From the NCBI GenBank assembly GCA_964617955.1, contig CAZTXB010000009.1, positions 1-64,000 on the forward strand: a DNA stretch of 64,000 bases, read 5' to 3'. Positions 45,501 to 53,065 of this stretch are shown piece by piece. Under the pieces are notes generated by a model. It was not told the DNA's origin. It ran no database searches and worked only from the letters and a program-made list of their open reading frames with translations. The translations under genes and the position numbers were made by a program. The DNA is from JABWCE01 sp964617955. Its GTDB lineage: Bacteria; Bacteroidota; Bacteroidia; NS11-12g; UBA9320. How positions within the stretch are numbered: the first letter of the stretch is position 1; every line of letters starts with the position of its first letter.

Positions 45501-46670
45501 ATTGTGTGTTTGAGGAGGAACCTGCCCCGGAATTTTTAATTTTGAATTGTAGGGATAGGTTTCGCCTAAGTCCACAATGGGTACAATATTTCTGTTATCG
45601 TTGAACGATCGGTTTCTGTTGGTTACCCATACTTCAATGTAGTTGATGTAAGCTCCGGATTGAACTATAGGCAGTAAACTTAAGGCGTTGTCGTATTGAT
45701 TGACAAAGTATTGGCTTAAAAAGAAATGCTTGTTGGCTTCGTAATTGTTGGCCTGTATGTCGAACTTGGTTACCTGAGCGCCACCGCTTACCTCGGTTTC
45801 GGTGGTTTGGCCTCTTTGTTGGGTGGCTATGGTGGTCACCATTAATTTTCCAAATTGCATCTGGGATTTTACGCCAAACAAACTTTGTCCGGCCTGAATC
45901 AAACTGCCGTTTAAGGGCAAACTCACATTCCCCAATTCAATTTTCTTCAAGATGTCATCTTCCTGGCCTTCCCAGTTGAGCTTTATTTGATTTTCAAATT
46001 CAAAGGTGGCATCGGTGTCGTAATTGGTGTTAATTTTTAACCTTTCGCCGATTTGCCCCGTCACGCTCACCTGCATCTTAATTCTAAAATCGGGGGTACC
46101 GGTTCGCTGTTGCCTCAATGGAATTTGAGGATTTCGCACTACGTTGTAACTTCCGCCAAAGGTTGCCTCGGCCGAACCTGAAGGCTTGATATCGATTAAT
46201 CCCGGGCCGAAAAGCTTGTCGACAGCATCCGGAACATTAATGGTTGATGGCACAATGCCTGAACTCCTTACAAAATTAGTCGCCTTGCTTTTTGAACGAA
46301 AATAATCCTGCTGTTCCTTTTCATTTAATTCGCGCAGATATTCTGAAAAGGATTTTGACTTTGGAGGAGATACCTCGCGCTCACCAATTTTTTCACGCGT
46401 TATATAAGAATTCGACTCGGGGTCATACTCTGTTTTGTTGCTGTAAACGTCAGGGTCTTTTAAATCGAATCGGCTTCTTTTGAATCCGTAGTCATAGGCT
46501 TTCTTATCTTTTATTGGAAATTTTAGTTTGCTCGAATCTCGTTTGGTACTGTCCTTATTTTCATAAAGCTCACCGGCGCTAACTAAAAATCCGTTGGTAC
46601 CCGACGAAATAAAAGAAATACCAAAGGCCGCAGTAGCGGCCAAGAAGATACGGGTAACGGTGACTTTCAA
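39519..46670 (-). CDS. sprA: T9SS outer-membrane translocon SprA
   Basis: At 2383 residues this is the giant SprA (Sov) barrel, the protein-conducting channel of the type IX secretion system and required for gliding in Flavobacterium. Visible are a signal-like N terminus, the SprA N-terminal repeats (TEYDPESNSYITREKIGER, DVYSNKTEYDP), two similar domains with SVTGQIGERLKINTNYDTDATFEFENQIKLNWEG, and many barrel strands ending in FGISLRYTLQ. The start is TTG; an in-frame TAG lies two codons upstream and no early ATG exists. A strongly charged stretch (about 1882-1920, rich in Lys/Glu/Asp) interrupts the barrel. ruvA directly upstream is the usual neighbour. Confidence 0.97.
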   Translation of the reverse strand: MKVTVTRIFLAATAAFGISFISSGTNGFLVSAGELYENKDSTKRDSSKLKFPIKDKKAYDYGFKRSRFDLKDPDVYSNKTEYDPESNSYITREKIGEREVSPPKSKSFSEYLRELNEKEQQDYFRSKSKATNFVRSSGIVPSTINVPDAVDKLFGPGLIDIKPSGSAEATFGGSYNVVRNPQIPLRQQRTGTPDFRIKMQVSVTGQIGERLKINTNYDTDATFEFENQIKLNWEGQEDDILKKIELGNVSLPLNGSLIQAGQSLFGVKSQMQFGKLMVTTIATQQRGQTTETEVSGGAQVTKFDIQANNYEANKHFFLSQYFVNQYDNALSLLPIVQSGAYINYIEVWVTNRNRSFNDNRNIVPIVDLGETYPYNSKLKIPGQVPPQTHNEANLLWSNILSDPGLNSTSTVIDAFKLRHANLDMKVGIDYNILTNARKLNEQEFTINRQLGYISLNQSLNNDEILGVAFEYTLNGAVYRVGQLSRDNPPGPSGQGNDLVVKMLKSTITNTRWPLWDLMMKNIYSLNTYNVQAQDFNLNVVYADDKTADLNYLPVNNTETKIFEKQLITVLNLDRMNKQTEAKPDGVFDLIDGVTINMLNGRIIFPVREPFGNFLRSKFKDPNGKDANFYAYDALYDSTKWWAEQDVTHNKFFLRGSYRGSSTNVISLNAINVPQGSVRVTANGAPLTENVDFTVDYNIGQVRIINQGIINSGAVIKVSSESNSLFTLQQKTLVGSRFDYTHSRYLTLGGTVMHMRERPLTPKVDIGQEPILNTIVGIDGTFTKDSRLLTKLVDKLPFIETKAKSSIIISGEAAKIFPHNAKTIGNTKGTSFLDDFEGAETPFDLKHVLNWKFAATPQGQKDLFPETQLDETNAYKRAKIIFHTIDQTFTGSDKKYIPNHITGVDQSHPFVRTWALKEVFPQLNIQMQQVNQLTTLDLVYYPKKRGIYNYNPNASDFNADGSFTKPSESWGGIARKIETNDFEAANIDYIEFWMMDPYCMSQNSGNKGQLYVNIGSISEDLNADNRRAVENGLNKDGSTFGLDSTRYGFVPQADPQIQAFDNDPSTRSNQDKGLDGLNDNEERTFFRGYINQLKTNFGANSPIVQKAESDPSSDNYLHYLDPSHSSIKNSILGMYEHYNGMEGNSTLATLSTGQPLSSSIYPDDEDLNRDQSMSFNEEYFQYKIDISRNAFKVGSNFVTDSIRTIPNYIDGTGLPPTVTWYQFKIPIRQYDKKVGGIQDFKSIRFMRLFLKGFEDSVICRFGQMQLIRADWRRYLKNLNFPPGVGPNLDPNDLTKFTISAVNIEKNSQRVPVPYIVPPGIVRETDPTQQNNVQMNEQSISLLACKLKKGDARAAYKTMNFDIRNYKTLKMFIHAEGENLVDGDVRAFIRIGTDLERNYYQLEIPLNITQPGSTDPWVVWPKDNELNIDLEQFQTIKLNRNKVTSDVTSYYQELLANGNIISVIGQPDLSNVRTVMLGIKNPADVANGKDEICPEVWFNELRLEDFVNTGGYAANARIVANLADFGKINLTGSYQSIGFGGVDKRLNQRNLNETITYDIQSSLELGKFFPAKTGLTIPMFIGYNEIRINPKYNPLNPDVLLKTALKSAVDEATRKTLKENAQDFTSKYSINFTNVKKNKMSGGKSHIYDIENFNVSYSYQKLFRRNQIIQENLVETYRASLGYNFSHSPKPWKPFKKLKPKILAPFTGFGLYFVPQSIMMRFDVDRRYSELQNRNNDNFKAIVPKLFDKTFTLTRVYGVNYNITNNIKFDYNATLLARVEEPFGALETQLKKDTLWSNFKGMGKPNSFDQTVNLTYNLPLNKVKMLNWITISGRYSGSYNWQTAPPAAPIMGNTVQNSQTLGGNAQLNFSSFYNKFPLLKKANMPKPPKSKRKKKFEEDEDQDVKPADKKKEEKKKQEIEISNAARITLKLLTLVKQLQLDVSSTNGISLPGYQRGIDYLGMNDKFKTPGIPFVIGMQDANIRYKLAEGNHLSQNPLQINRFTQLNGLDIKGSGTLEPFAGFRINLNLERRYSLTTSSTFKYDTISQSFVDQGFMEAGTFTISTMTWRTAFEKFNKEYQSDAYDQFQKNRRVMAEKVQASELSQDVWKSRNYTTLIGIIDPSSRFPLGIDSNHQDVLMYSFLAAYQGKEAGSYKAERFPFIPLPSWRVSWNGLSNIPIVKKYFTNVTFSHAYSSTTSIGNFNTNANYGLDTLVSGKNLTPKYQFTTISIVERLSPLIKIDLTHVSGLTLNFELKSDRSLNLTTSYKINEIHNKEYVVGVGYRKAKIILPFKINGRKPMLKNDLDFRTDFSIRDGYTITRDINSNIQTQATAGMKTISIRPTLNYNITENLNFKAFYNRNVNKPKTTQSFPTALTNFGISLRYTLQ

Positions 46671-46733
46671 TTGCTAAATAAAATTTTTTGGTAAAATTTT
46701 CTTATGTTTCTGTTTTTAAGTTTTAATAATCTG

Positions 46734-46741
46734 CAAAAATA
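46734..46741 (-). promoter_or_regulatory. Candidate sprA -7 box (TATTTTTG)
   Basis: Read on the minus strand, an exact TAnnTTTG match 64 bases before the sprA TTG and just after the ruvA stop. It would allow sprA to be expressed independently of ruvA. Confidence 0.4.
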
Positions 46742-46746
46742 AGCAA

Positions 46747-47334
46747 TCAAAGATATTTAAAGGCATGTTTTACAAGAGTCTCCGTTGAAAGGTTGGCCCC
46801 ACTTTCTTTACTCACTGCAAGCAGCGCTTTTTCGGCTACCGCCCTTGCATAGCCTAAGGCCTGCATGGCTTGCAAGGCTTCTTCAAAAGCCAAACCTTCT
46901 GTGCCTCCTCTCAACTCCACATTCTGCCCGCCAATCCTACCCATTTTATCATGCAGTTCGAGAATAATTCTTTGCGCAGCTTTTGGTCCAATTCCTTTCA
47001 CAGATTGAAGTAACGGTGCATCTTTTCTGATTATTGCCTGAATAAGGGCTTCTTCATTTAAAGATGACAATAAAATGCGGGCGGTATTAGCGCCAACGCC
47101 ACTCACCGAAATCAATTGCCTGAACACATCCCTTTCTCTGTCGGTGAAAAAACCAAAGAAAGTATGGCTGTCTTCCGATATCACCTGATGAACTTGTAAG
47201 CGAACTTTCTCGACCGATTTTACCTTTTCATAGGTGTTCAATGATATCTGAATATGAAAACCAATACCATTGCAATTAATGACTGCGAAAGCAGGGGTTA
47301 ATTTTTCAACTTTTCCTTCAATAAAATCGTACAT
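46747..47334 (-). CDS. ruvA: Holliday junction branch migration protein RuvA
   Basis: The 195-residue protein has an N-terminal OB domain (MYDFIEGKVEKLTPAFAVINCNGIGFHIQISL). Two helix-hairpin-helix motifs follow (LISVSGVGANTARILLSS near 79 and LQSVKGIGPKAAQRIILEL near 110), and a C-terminal RuvB-binding domain from about 145 (EALQAMQALGYARAVAEKAL). It binds four-way junctions as tetramers and loads RuvB. It sits immediately upstream of sprA, a conserved pairing in Bacteroidota. Confidence 0.97.
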   Translation of the reverse strand: MYDFIEGKVEKLTPAFAVINCNGIGFHIQISLNTYEKVKSVEKVRLQVHQVISEDSHTFFGFFTDRERDVFRQLISVSGVGANTARILLSSLNEEALIQAIIRKDAPLLQSVKGIGPKAAQRIILELHDKMGRIGGQNVELRGGTEGLAFEEALQAMQALGYARAVAEKALLAVSKESGANLSTETLVKHAFKYL

Positions 47335-47407
47335 TTTTATTATTTACTCGGCAATATTAGTTCATTCTCTCCGCTAAAAAATCATAATTATTGTTCAAAC
47401 ATCTATC

Positions 47408-47830
47408 TTAAAACCTATAGAAGGAATCCTTGTCTGGCCTTGGTGTTCCCATTTTGCCCCCAAGCCATGTCATGCTTAAAAAAGTAAAAGACCCGATGAT
47501 TATCATCCAAATAGGTAGAGGAATACTCATAAAATTTATAAATCCTAAAAAGGTAAGTACTATGCCAATAATCAGTAAAGGTATTCTTGGACTTGGCGTT
47601 TTGATTTTGATACTCACAAATCCTGCAAAAAAAGAGGCCAAGGCATAGCAAAACAACACGGATACAAAATTAATAATAGGAATTTGATCTAGATTGTATG
47701 TGATTGAATTTATATCCTGAATATCCAGACCATGGGGCAGAGGAACAAATTTTATGCTCAAAAAAAAGAAAAATGAGAAGAGAACCAAAGCAGTTAGTAT
47801 CCCAATAACAGAACTAATCAAATGTCTCAT
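47408..47830 (-). CDS. Four-helix membrane protein, family shared with 61690-62100
   Basis: The 140-residue protein has four hydrophobic segments (about 8-28, 52-75, 80-100 and 103-125) and no recognised domain. The order of features, ...PLPHGLDI..., FCYALASFFAGF and GFINFMSIPLPIWMIII, matches the protein at 61690-62100 (PPPEGVDV, LAHALGTLLGAF, GGIMNIFMLPSPLWFTL), so the two are paralogues. It is an inner-membrane protein of unknown function. Confidence 0.75.
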   Translation of the reverse strand: MRHLISSVIGILTALVLFSFFFFLSIKFVPLPHGLDIQDINSITYNLDQIPIINFVSVLFCYALASFFAGFVSIKIKTPSPRIPLLIIGIVLTFLGFINFMSIPLPIWMIIIGSFTFLSMTWLGGKMGTPRPDKDSFYRF

Positions 47831-47874
47831 TAAAATTAATTTAGCCTTACAAGCCTAATTAATCTACTCAAGAG

Positions 47875-48519
47875 TTACAATTCTCCCCTTACGAAGGGAT
47901 TGTATTTTTTCTCAAAACCAATGTTAGTATCTTCACCATGCCCGCTGTATACTGTATAACCTTCATCCAATACATAAAGTTGCGTTTGGATAGACTGCAG
48001 TAGGGTTTGCAGGTCACCTCCGGGCAAATCTGTTCTTCCTATACTGCCTCTAAACAAAACATCCCCACCTAGTACAACCTTATCATTATGGTGGATAAAA
48101 CATACTGAACCCGGCGAATGGCCCGGCGTAAATCTGATTTCGAGCGTTGTGTGACCAAAGCTTATGTTTTTACCCGGTTCTAAAAAATAGTCGGGCAGGG
48201 GCGAAGCATTATAAGGGAAACCGTATTTTTTTGCTACAAATTCCCCACTCTTAAGGGTCTCCAAATCCTCTTTATGAAGATGTAATTTTAAATTGTACCG
48301 CTTGGCTACAAAGGCATTTCCCAAGATATGATCGATATGGGCATGGGTATTGAGTAGTAAGACCGGATTTAATGCCTGGTCCTCAATAAATTGCGTTAAG
48401 ATTTTTTCTTCTGAGGCGTTGCAACAGCCTGCATCAATAATGGCACATTCCTTCGATTCATCGAACAGGATGTAGGTATTTTCTGAAAAATAATTAAAAA
48501 TGAATTTTTTAACTTCCAA
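47875..48519 (-). CDS. Metallo-beta-lactamase-fold hydrolase (glyoxalase II-like)
   Basis: The 214-residue MBL-fold protein has the metal motif THAHIDH near residues 58-64 (LNTHAHIDHILGN), His in TPGHSPGSVCF near 134, Asp in GGDVLFRGSIGRTDLPGGD near 152-170 and His in VYSGHGEDTNIGFEKKYNPF near 194. These match the YcbL/GloB-like hydrolases that act on thioesters such as lactoylglutathione. The start is TTG (ATG absent); MEVKKFIFNYFSENTYIL aligns with the family N terminus, and the -7 box is only 5 bases upstream. Confidence 0.9.
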   Translation of the reverse strand: MEVKKFIFNYFSENTYILFDESKECAIIDAGCCNASEEKILTQFIEDQALNPVLLLNTHAHIDHILGNAFVAKRYNLKLHLHKEDLETLKSGEFVAKKYGFPYNASPLPDYFLEPGKNISFGHTTLEIRFTPGHSPGSVCFIHHNDKVVLGGDVLFRGSIGRTDLPGGDLQTLLQSIQTQLYVLDEGYTVYSGHGEDTNIGFEKKYNPFVRGEL

Positions 48520-48523
48520 ACTG

Positions 48524-48558
48524 CAAAGTTAAAGACTCATGGCAGATATTTTATCAAA
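48524..48558 (-). promoter_or_regulatory. Promoter of the MBL hydrolase gene
   Basis: On the minus strand TTTG (48558-48555), a 23-base spacer and TAACTTTG (48531-48524) form a consensus-like promoter. The box ends 5 bases before the TTG start at 48519, implying a leaderless or nearly leaderless mRNA. Confidence 0.5.
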
Positions 48559-48580
48559 CTGTTTTTTCACCTCCTCATAA

Positions 48581-49156
48581 TTACCACCTGTACCAGGCGT
48601 TACAACCCAAAAGCCACATCCCACCTTCCCCTACGGGTTTGCCTTGGGTCTTAATATTTATTTCCTGTCCAAAGCCACCCATTAAACCGAGATGGTACCT
48701 CTCTTTGATTTTTACTCGGTATCCAAGTTCCAGCATGGGTTGCAAAACAGTGGTTTTAGTCATTCCCGAGGTTTCGTTCGCTTGACCAATTTCATTTTTC
48801 CAATGAATATTCATTTGCCATAAATCAATTTTGGCATTTACATAGAGACCTTCAATTTTACCAGGAAATACATAGCGATAGCCCAGGCCGCACCCTAATC
48901 CTCCCCCCGTTTCATCATCATTCAATCCACTCCAATTATAGCGGTTGGCTCTGTTGTAACCCAATCTAAAGTTCACGCTCTGATTTTCCTTAAAAGCCAA
49001 TCCTATGGAAGGGGCAATAATCCAGCCGGCCGGATACCAGTTTACATCGATACCTCCAATAAATGAATGGCGTGATTGAGCCCTGGTTTCAAACATGCAT
49101 TGCATGATGAAAAGACAAATAAGAATGGGCCTGAATCTCTTAAAATGCTGGTTCAT
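48581..49156 (-). CDS. Outer-membrane barrel-like hypothetical protein
   Basis: The 191-residue protein has a signal peptide (ending FETRA-Q) and alternating strands with many Gly/Tyr residues (FIGGIDVNWYPAGWIIAPSIGLAF, SVNFRLGYNRANRYNW, GLGCGLGYRYVFPG, LQPMLELGYRVKI, WLLGCNAWYRW), ending in an aromatic residue like a barrel. It is probably an eight-strand outer-membrane protein. No specific family is recognised. Confidence 0.7.
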   Translation of the reverse strand: MNQHFKRFRPILICLFIMQCMFETRAQSRHSFIGGIDVNWYPAGWIIAPSIGLAFKENQSVNFRLGYNRANRYNWSGLNDDETGGGLGCGLGYRYVFPGKIEGLYVNAKIDLWQMNIHWKNEIGQANETSGMTKTTVLQPMLELGYRVKIKERYHLGLMGGFGQEINIKTQGKPVGEGGMWLLGCNAWYRW

Positions 49157-49309
49157 TCCCCACGAAAATAATTAAAAATTCAGCATTTCAAGTGGTTGCG
49201 GTATCGAGATTAAAAAATACGCCATCAGTTCCCTAAATGAAATTGGAGAATGCATGTGTTAAAAAACGGTAAGATATTTTAGCACACAATCCTTTTACCT
49301 AATTTGGCT

Positions 49310-49317
49310 TAACTTTG
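49310..49317 (+). promoter_or_regulatory. gldH -7 box (TAACTTTG)
   Basis: An exact TAnnTTTG match. It overlaps the TTG that opens the longest frame at 49315, which argues that translation starts at the ATG at 49336 instead. Confidence 0.55.
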
Positions 49318-49335
49318 CGGTGCAAATCCGGCCCC

Positions 49336-49827
49336 ATGCATAGCGTAAAATTCACAGACCGTTTAATATTATGTTTTGTATTCATAGTATTTTTTAGTCG
49401 CTGCACGGTTGTTCCGGTAATCGATCAGTGGAAAAATCTTAAGAATTACGAGTGGGCAAAAAACAAACCTCTTGAAATTCCCGTAATCATTACAGATACC
49501 AACTTTTATTACACCCTCTCTATCAATCTGCGGGTGACCAACGATTATAAATACAGCAACCTTTGGATTAAACTCAGCGAGATGGATCCCGTCGGGGTAA
49601 CAAAATCTCAAAATATTATGCTCACCCTGTCCGATCACCGCGGAAAATGGACCGGCCATAATCTGGGCCACATTATTAGTTTTAGAATTCCTGCTCTTAA
49701 GGATAAAGTTTATTTAAAAACCGGGAAATATAGGTACCGTTTAGAGCAATTTATGAGAGACCCGGTATTGAAGGAAGTCGTAAGCGTGGGATTACAGCTC
49801 GAAAAACAGCAGGCCATTTTAAAATGA
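49336..49827 (+). CDS. gldH: Gliding motility lipoprotein GldH
   Basis: From the ATG at 49336 the product has 163 residues: a signal ending in the lipobox FFSRC, then the GldH body with DTNFYYTLSINLRVTNDYKYSNLWIKL, SDHRGKWTGHNLGHIISFRIP and KTGKYRYRLEQFMRDPVLKEVVSVGLQLEK. GldH is a lipoprotein needed for gliding in Flavobacterium and widespread in Bacteroidota. An upstream TTG at 49315 is rejected because it lies inside the -7 promoter box. The gene is followed 48 bases later by lpd. Confidence 0.92.
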   Translation: MHSVKFTDRLILCFVFIVFFSRCTVVPVIDQWKNLKNYEWAKNKPLEIPVIITDTNFYYTLSINLRVTNDYKYSNLWIKLSEMDPVGVTKSQNIMLTLSDHRGKWTGHNLGHIISFRIPALKDKVYLKTGKYRYRLEQFMRDPVLKEVVSVGLQLEKQQAILK

Positions 49828-49875
49828 GATGGGTCAAAATATTAGAATTAAGCATTTATAAATATAAAGAAAGAA

Positions 49876-51279
49876 GTGGAGAATTTGTATGATGTCGCGG
49901 TGATAGGGTCTGGTCCCGGTGGTTATATTGCAGCCATCCGATCGGCGCAGTTAGGTTTAAAAACCGCAATAATTGAAAAGTACCCTGTACTTGGAGGAAC
50001 TTGTTTAAATGTGGGTTGTATCCCATCCAAGGCCCTTCTCGATAGCAGTGAACATTATCACAATGCAGTACATAAATTTAAGCAACACGGCATTGAGGTA
50101 AAGGATATGAAACTGAATTTCGGACAAATGATAGCCAGAAAAACAGGCGTTGTGGAGCAAATGAATGGTGGGATCAACTATTTAATGAAAAAAAATAAAA
50201 TTGATGTTTTTCACGGCCATGGCTCTTTTTTATCTAAAAACGAAATTAAAATCACTTCCAATAATGGTGAATCAACCCTGAGAAGCCATCATACCATCAT
50301 TGCCACCGGCAGCAAACCTGCTTCTCTTCCCAGTGTAGACTTTGATAAGAAAAGAATTATTTCGAGTACAGAAGTCCTGAGTTTAAAGGAAATTCCAAAA
50401 CACATGATTGTTATTGGTGGTGGAGTTATTGGGCTTGAACTTGGTTCAGTATATGCGCGCCTTGGCTCAAAGGTATCGGTTTTAGAATTCATGGATGGTC
50501 TAATTCCTACCATGGACCGAACCATGGGTAAGGAGCTTCAAAAATCATTACGGACGCTTGGGTTTCAGTATTATTTTAAACATAAGGTGAAGTCAGCTAC
50601 TGCAAAAGGAAAATCGGTAAAAGTTATTGCTGAAAACGCAAAGGGCGAGAACGTTGAAATCGAAGGGGATATATGTCTGCTTGCTGTCGGACGAAAACCT
50701 TATACCGATGGTTTAGGTCTTGAAAATATAGGTGTGACTACTGATGACAAGGGAAGAATAGCTGTGGATTCAAAACTTCAAACTTCGGTTGAAGGAATTT
50801 ATGCTATAGGCGATGTCATTCAAGGTGCAATGTTGGCTCACAAAGCCGAGGAAGAAGGTGTTTTTGTGTCTGAAACGATTGCCGGTCAAAAACCCCATAT
50901 CGATTATAATTTAATACCGGGGGTTGTTTACACCTGGCCTGAAGTTGCGGCTGTTGGACTCACTGAAGAGCAATTGAAAAATACAGGGGTGCCTTACAAA
51001 AGTGGAAGCTTCTCTTATAAGGCCAATGGGCGTGCTGTGGCAGGAATGGAGACCGATGGTTTAGCCAAGGTATTGTCACATGCCGAAACGGATGAGATTT
51101 TGGGCGTCCACATTATCGGCCCAAGAGCAGCCGATATTATTGGCGAAGCTGTGGTTGCTATGGAGTTTAGAGCAAGCGCAGAAGATATTGGACGTATTTG
51201 TCATGCCCACCCAACCTTTTCAGAGGCATTGAAAGAAGCGGCCCTGGACGCTTTCGAAAAACGCACCTTTAACTCATAA
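49876..51279 (+). CDS. lpd: Dihydrolipoyl dehydrogenase
   Basis: The 467-residue flavoprotein has the FAD fold GSGPGGYIAAIRSAQLG near 11, the redox disulfide GGTCLNVGCIPSKALLDSS (C43/C48), the NAD fold VIGGGVIGLELGSVYARLGSKVSVLE near 178 and the C-terminal dimer motif HAHPTFSEALKEAALDAF near 444. It reoxidises lipoamide in pyruvate, 2-oxoglutarate or branched-chain dehydrogenase complexes. The start is GTG (no ATG in frame near the family N terminus). The partner E1/E2 genes are not adjacent. Confidence 0.96.
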   Translation: MENLYDVAVIGSGPGGYIAAIRSAQLGLKTAIIEKYPVLGGTCLNVGCIPSKALLDSSEHYHNAVHKFKQHGIEVKDMKLNFGQMIARKTGVVEQMNGGINYLMKKNKIDVFHGHGSFLSKNEIKITSNNGESTLRSHHTIIATGSKPASLPSVDFDKKRIISSTEVLSLKEIPKHMIVIGGGVIGLELGSVYARLGSKVSVLEFMDGLIPTMDRTMGKELQKSLRTLGFQYYFKHKVKSATAKGKSVKVIAENAKGENVEIEGDICLLAVGRKPYTDGLGLENIGVTTDDKGRIAVDSKLQTSVEGIYAIGDVIQGAMLAHKAEEEGVFVSETIAGQKPHIDYNLIPGVVYTWPEVAAVGLTEEQLKNTGVPYKSGSFSYKANGRAVAGMETDGLAKVLSHAETDEILGVHIIGPRAADIIGEAVVAMEFRASAEDIGRICHAHPTFSEALKEAALDAFEKRTFNS

Positions 51280-51291
51280 TTATAACAGAAC

Positions 51292-51951
51292 ATGAACAAA
51301 AACCTCATTTTTATTATTCTGACCTTTTTTGTGTGTCACAGCCTGCAAGCGCAGAAAAAGCCAAAAGAAGTGAAAAAAAAACCTGAGAGAATGGAAGAGG
51401 CCGGCCATAACATTCTTGGACTGCATGCAGGTCTTAGTCTTACCGGCTTGTTGTATGAGGCGCTTTCATCCGATACCATTGGCAAGGTGTATAATACGAG
51501 CGTAAAACCGGCCATCCAATTTACCTGGGACCACTTCATTAACAACAAAATCAGTGTCGGACTTTTCGGGTCTGTACAGCCATTCAGGGTCGATATTTCA
51601 AGTTGGAAGTTTGATACTTTGCAACCTAAGGAGATCGTTGATTTGCAAGCAAAAATGCGTAGAGTATACATTGGAGGCAAGGCCTTATACCATTTTAAGA
51701 ACACTTCAAAAGTTGATATTTATTCGGGTATACGGGCCGGTGTACTTTTCTGGAACAATAAATTGCCTTCAACCGACCCCGCCTTTGTTTCAGATTTTAA
51801 TGATGACTTTCCAAGGTTGAACAGGCCAAGTATAGGCCTCATACCCATCGGATTCAGAATAAAACTCCATCCGCAATTTGCCGCCAACATCGAAATAAAT
51901 GCTTCAGCGCCACATCTTCTTTCCTTTGGGGCCTGTTATACCCTCAAATAA
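51292..51951 (+). CDS. Outer-membrane protein, tandem paralogue 1
   Basis: The 219-residue protein has a signal peptide (ending HSLQA-Q), a Lys-rich linker (KKPKEVKKKPERME) and a barrel-like body (GLHAGLSLTGLLYEALSSDTIGK, AIQFTWDHFINNKISVGLFGSVQPFRVDIS, KVDIYSGIRAGVLFW, GLIPIGFRIKLHPQFAANIEINASAPHLLSFGACYTL). It shares layout and motifs with the next gene, 3 bases downstream. It is likely an outer-membrane barrel of unknown role. Confidence 0.75.
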   Translation: MNKNLIFIILTFFVCHSLQAQKKPKEVKKKPERMEEAGHNILGLHAGLSLTGLLYEALSSDTIGKVYNTSVKPAIQFTWDHFINNKISVGLFGSVQPFRVDISSWKFDTLQPKEIVDLQAKMRRVYIGGKALYHFKNTSKVDIYSGIRAGVLFWNNKLPSTDPAFVSDFNDDFPRLNRPSIGLIPIGFRIKLHPQFAANIEINASAPHLLSFGACYTLK

Positions 51952-51954
51952 GTT

Positions 51955-52596
51955 ATGGTCAGATTAATTCTAACTTGCTGTGCTCTATTTATCTGCTTGA
52001 GCTCTAAAGCTCAATACCGATGTGAAAAAGAACGGCAAAATTCGGTGAAACATCAAATTAGCTTAAATGGTTCAACGAGTACATGGGGTTTAATTTTTAA
52101 ACAGGATGGCAAACTTAAATGGAAGACAGATTCCCTCAGTTATCAGGGAAGATCAACTCCTGCCATACAATTGGCCTACGACTATTTTTTTAACGAAAAG
52201 GCCTCGCTGGGAATTATAGGGTCTACACAAAATTTAGGAATGAAAGTAGATTACCTCATTTTTGAGAACCCTAATCAAATCACCAAAAGGTTTAATGACT
52301 TTGACATCAGGGTAAAACGCAGGTATCTGGGATTGCGATTCCATTACCATTTGGTTAATGACGAAAACAACGATTTATATGTCGGCGCGAGATTTGGCGC
52401 GGTATTTTGGAAAATTTCCCCATCGATTTCCGATACCGATTTGGACAGTAAGTTAGGGGCAAGCTTTCCGGGAGCTGTTTTCCCTTCATTGGCTCTGGGA
52501 TATAAGTATAAATTCAACAGCAAGTTAGGCCTTGGAGCAGAACTTAGTTTGGGCATTCCCCAGCTCTTTGCTTATGGCATCGACTACAGATTTTGA
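51955..52596 (+). CDS. Outer-membrane protein, tandem paralogue 2
   Basis: The 213-residue protein has a signal peptide (ending SSKA-Q) and the same order of features as its upstream neighbour: AIQLAYDYFFNEKASLGIIGSTQNLGMKVD, DLYVGARFGAVFW, PSLALGYKYKFNSKLGLGAELSLGIPQLFAYGIDYRF. The pair is probably co-transcribed, as only 3 bases separate them. A role at the outer membrane is inferred from the barrel-like pattern. Confidence 0.75.
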   Translation: MVRLILTCCALFICLSSKAQYRCEKERQNSVKHQISLNGSTSTWGLIFKQDGKLKWKTDSLSYQGRSTPAIQLAYDYFFNEKASLGIIGSTQNLGMKVDYLIFENPNQITKRFNDFDIRVKRRYLGLRFHYHLVNDENNDLYVGARFGAVFWKISPSISDTDLDSKLGASFPGAVFPSLALGYKYKFNSKLGLGAELSLGIPQLFAYGIDYRF

Positions 52597-52678
52597 GGGT
52601 AGGGTAGTTGAAATTGTGAACTTATTCTCTTGAGAAATTTACCGCATGCCCGAGTGAAGTATTAAGAAAACGTCAGAT

Positions 52679-53065
52679 CTAGTTTTCATCGGCATAGGAG
52701 GTATGAACGCCATCGCTCCAAAGGTCTTCTAAATCGTAGTACGCACGTTTTTCCCTGTTAAAAATATGCACGACCACATCCACATAATCCAGAATAATCC
52801 ATTCGGATAATTGAAACCCTTCTCTGCTGAAGGGTTTTTCTCCGGTCGCTTTTCTAATTTCTTCCTCGACCGAGTCGGCTATCGCATCAATTTGTTTGTC
52901 GGATTCAGCATGACAAATAACAAAGAAATCGGCCACAGACAGGTTTAAATTCCTGAGGTCAATTTTAACAATGGATTTGGCTTTTTTTTCCTGCATCCCC
53001 GTAATGGCAATTTCGGCCAGTACGCTGCCAGTACTTGTTTTTTTTAGAGTCGTTTTTTTCGTCAA
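52679..53065 (-). CDS. rsfS: Ribosomal silencing factor RsfS
   Basis: The 128-residue protein matches RsfS (Iojap/DUF143): KIDLRNLNLSVADFFVICHAESDKQIDAIADSVEEEIRK near 35-75, EGFQLSEWIILDYVDVVVHIFNREKRAYYDLEDLWSDG near 82-118. It binds ribosomal protein L14 and blocks joining of subunits when nutrients are scarce. It is divergent from birA across a 250-base spacer, a common arrangement in Bacteroidota. The spacer shows only the birA -7 box. Confidence 0.95.
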   Translation of the reverse strand: MTKKTTLKKTSTGSVLAEIAITGMQEKKAKSIVKIDLRNLNLSVADFFVICHAESDKQIDAIADSVEEEIRKATGEKPFSREGFQLSEWIILDYVDVVVHIFNREKRAYYDLEDLWSDGVHTSYADEN

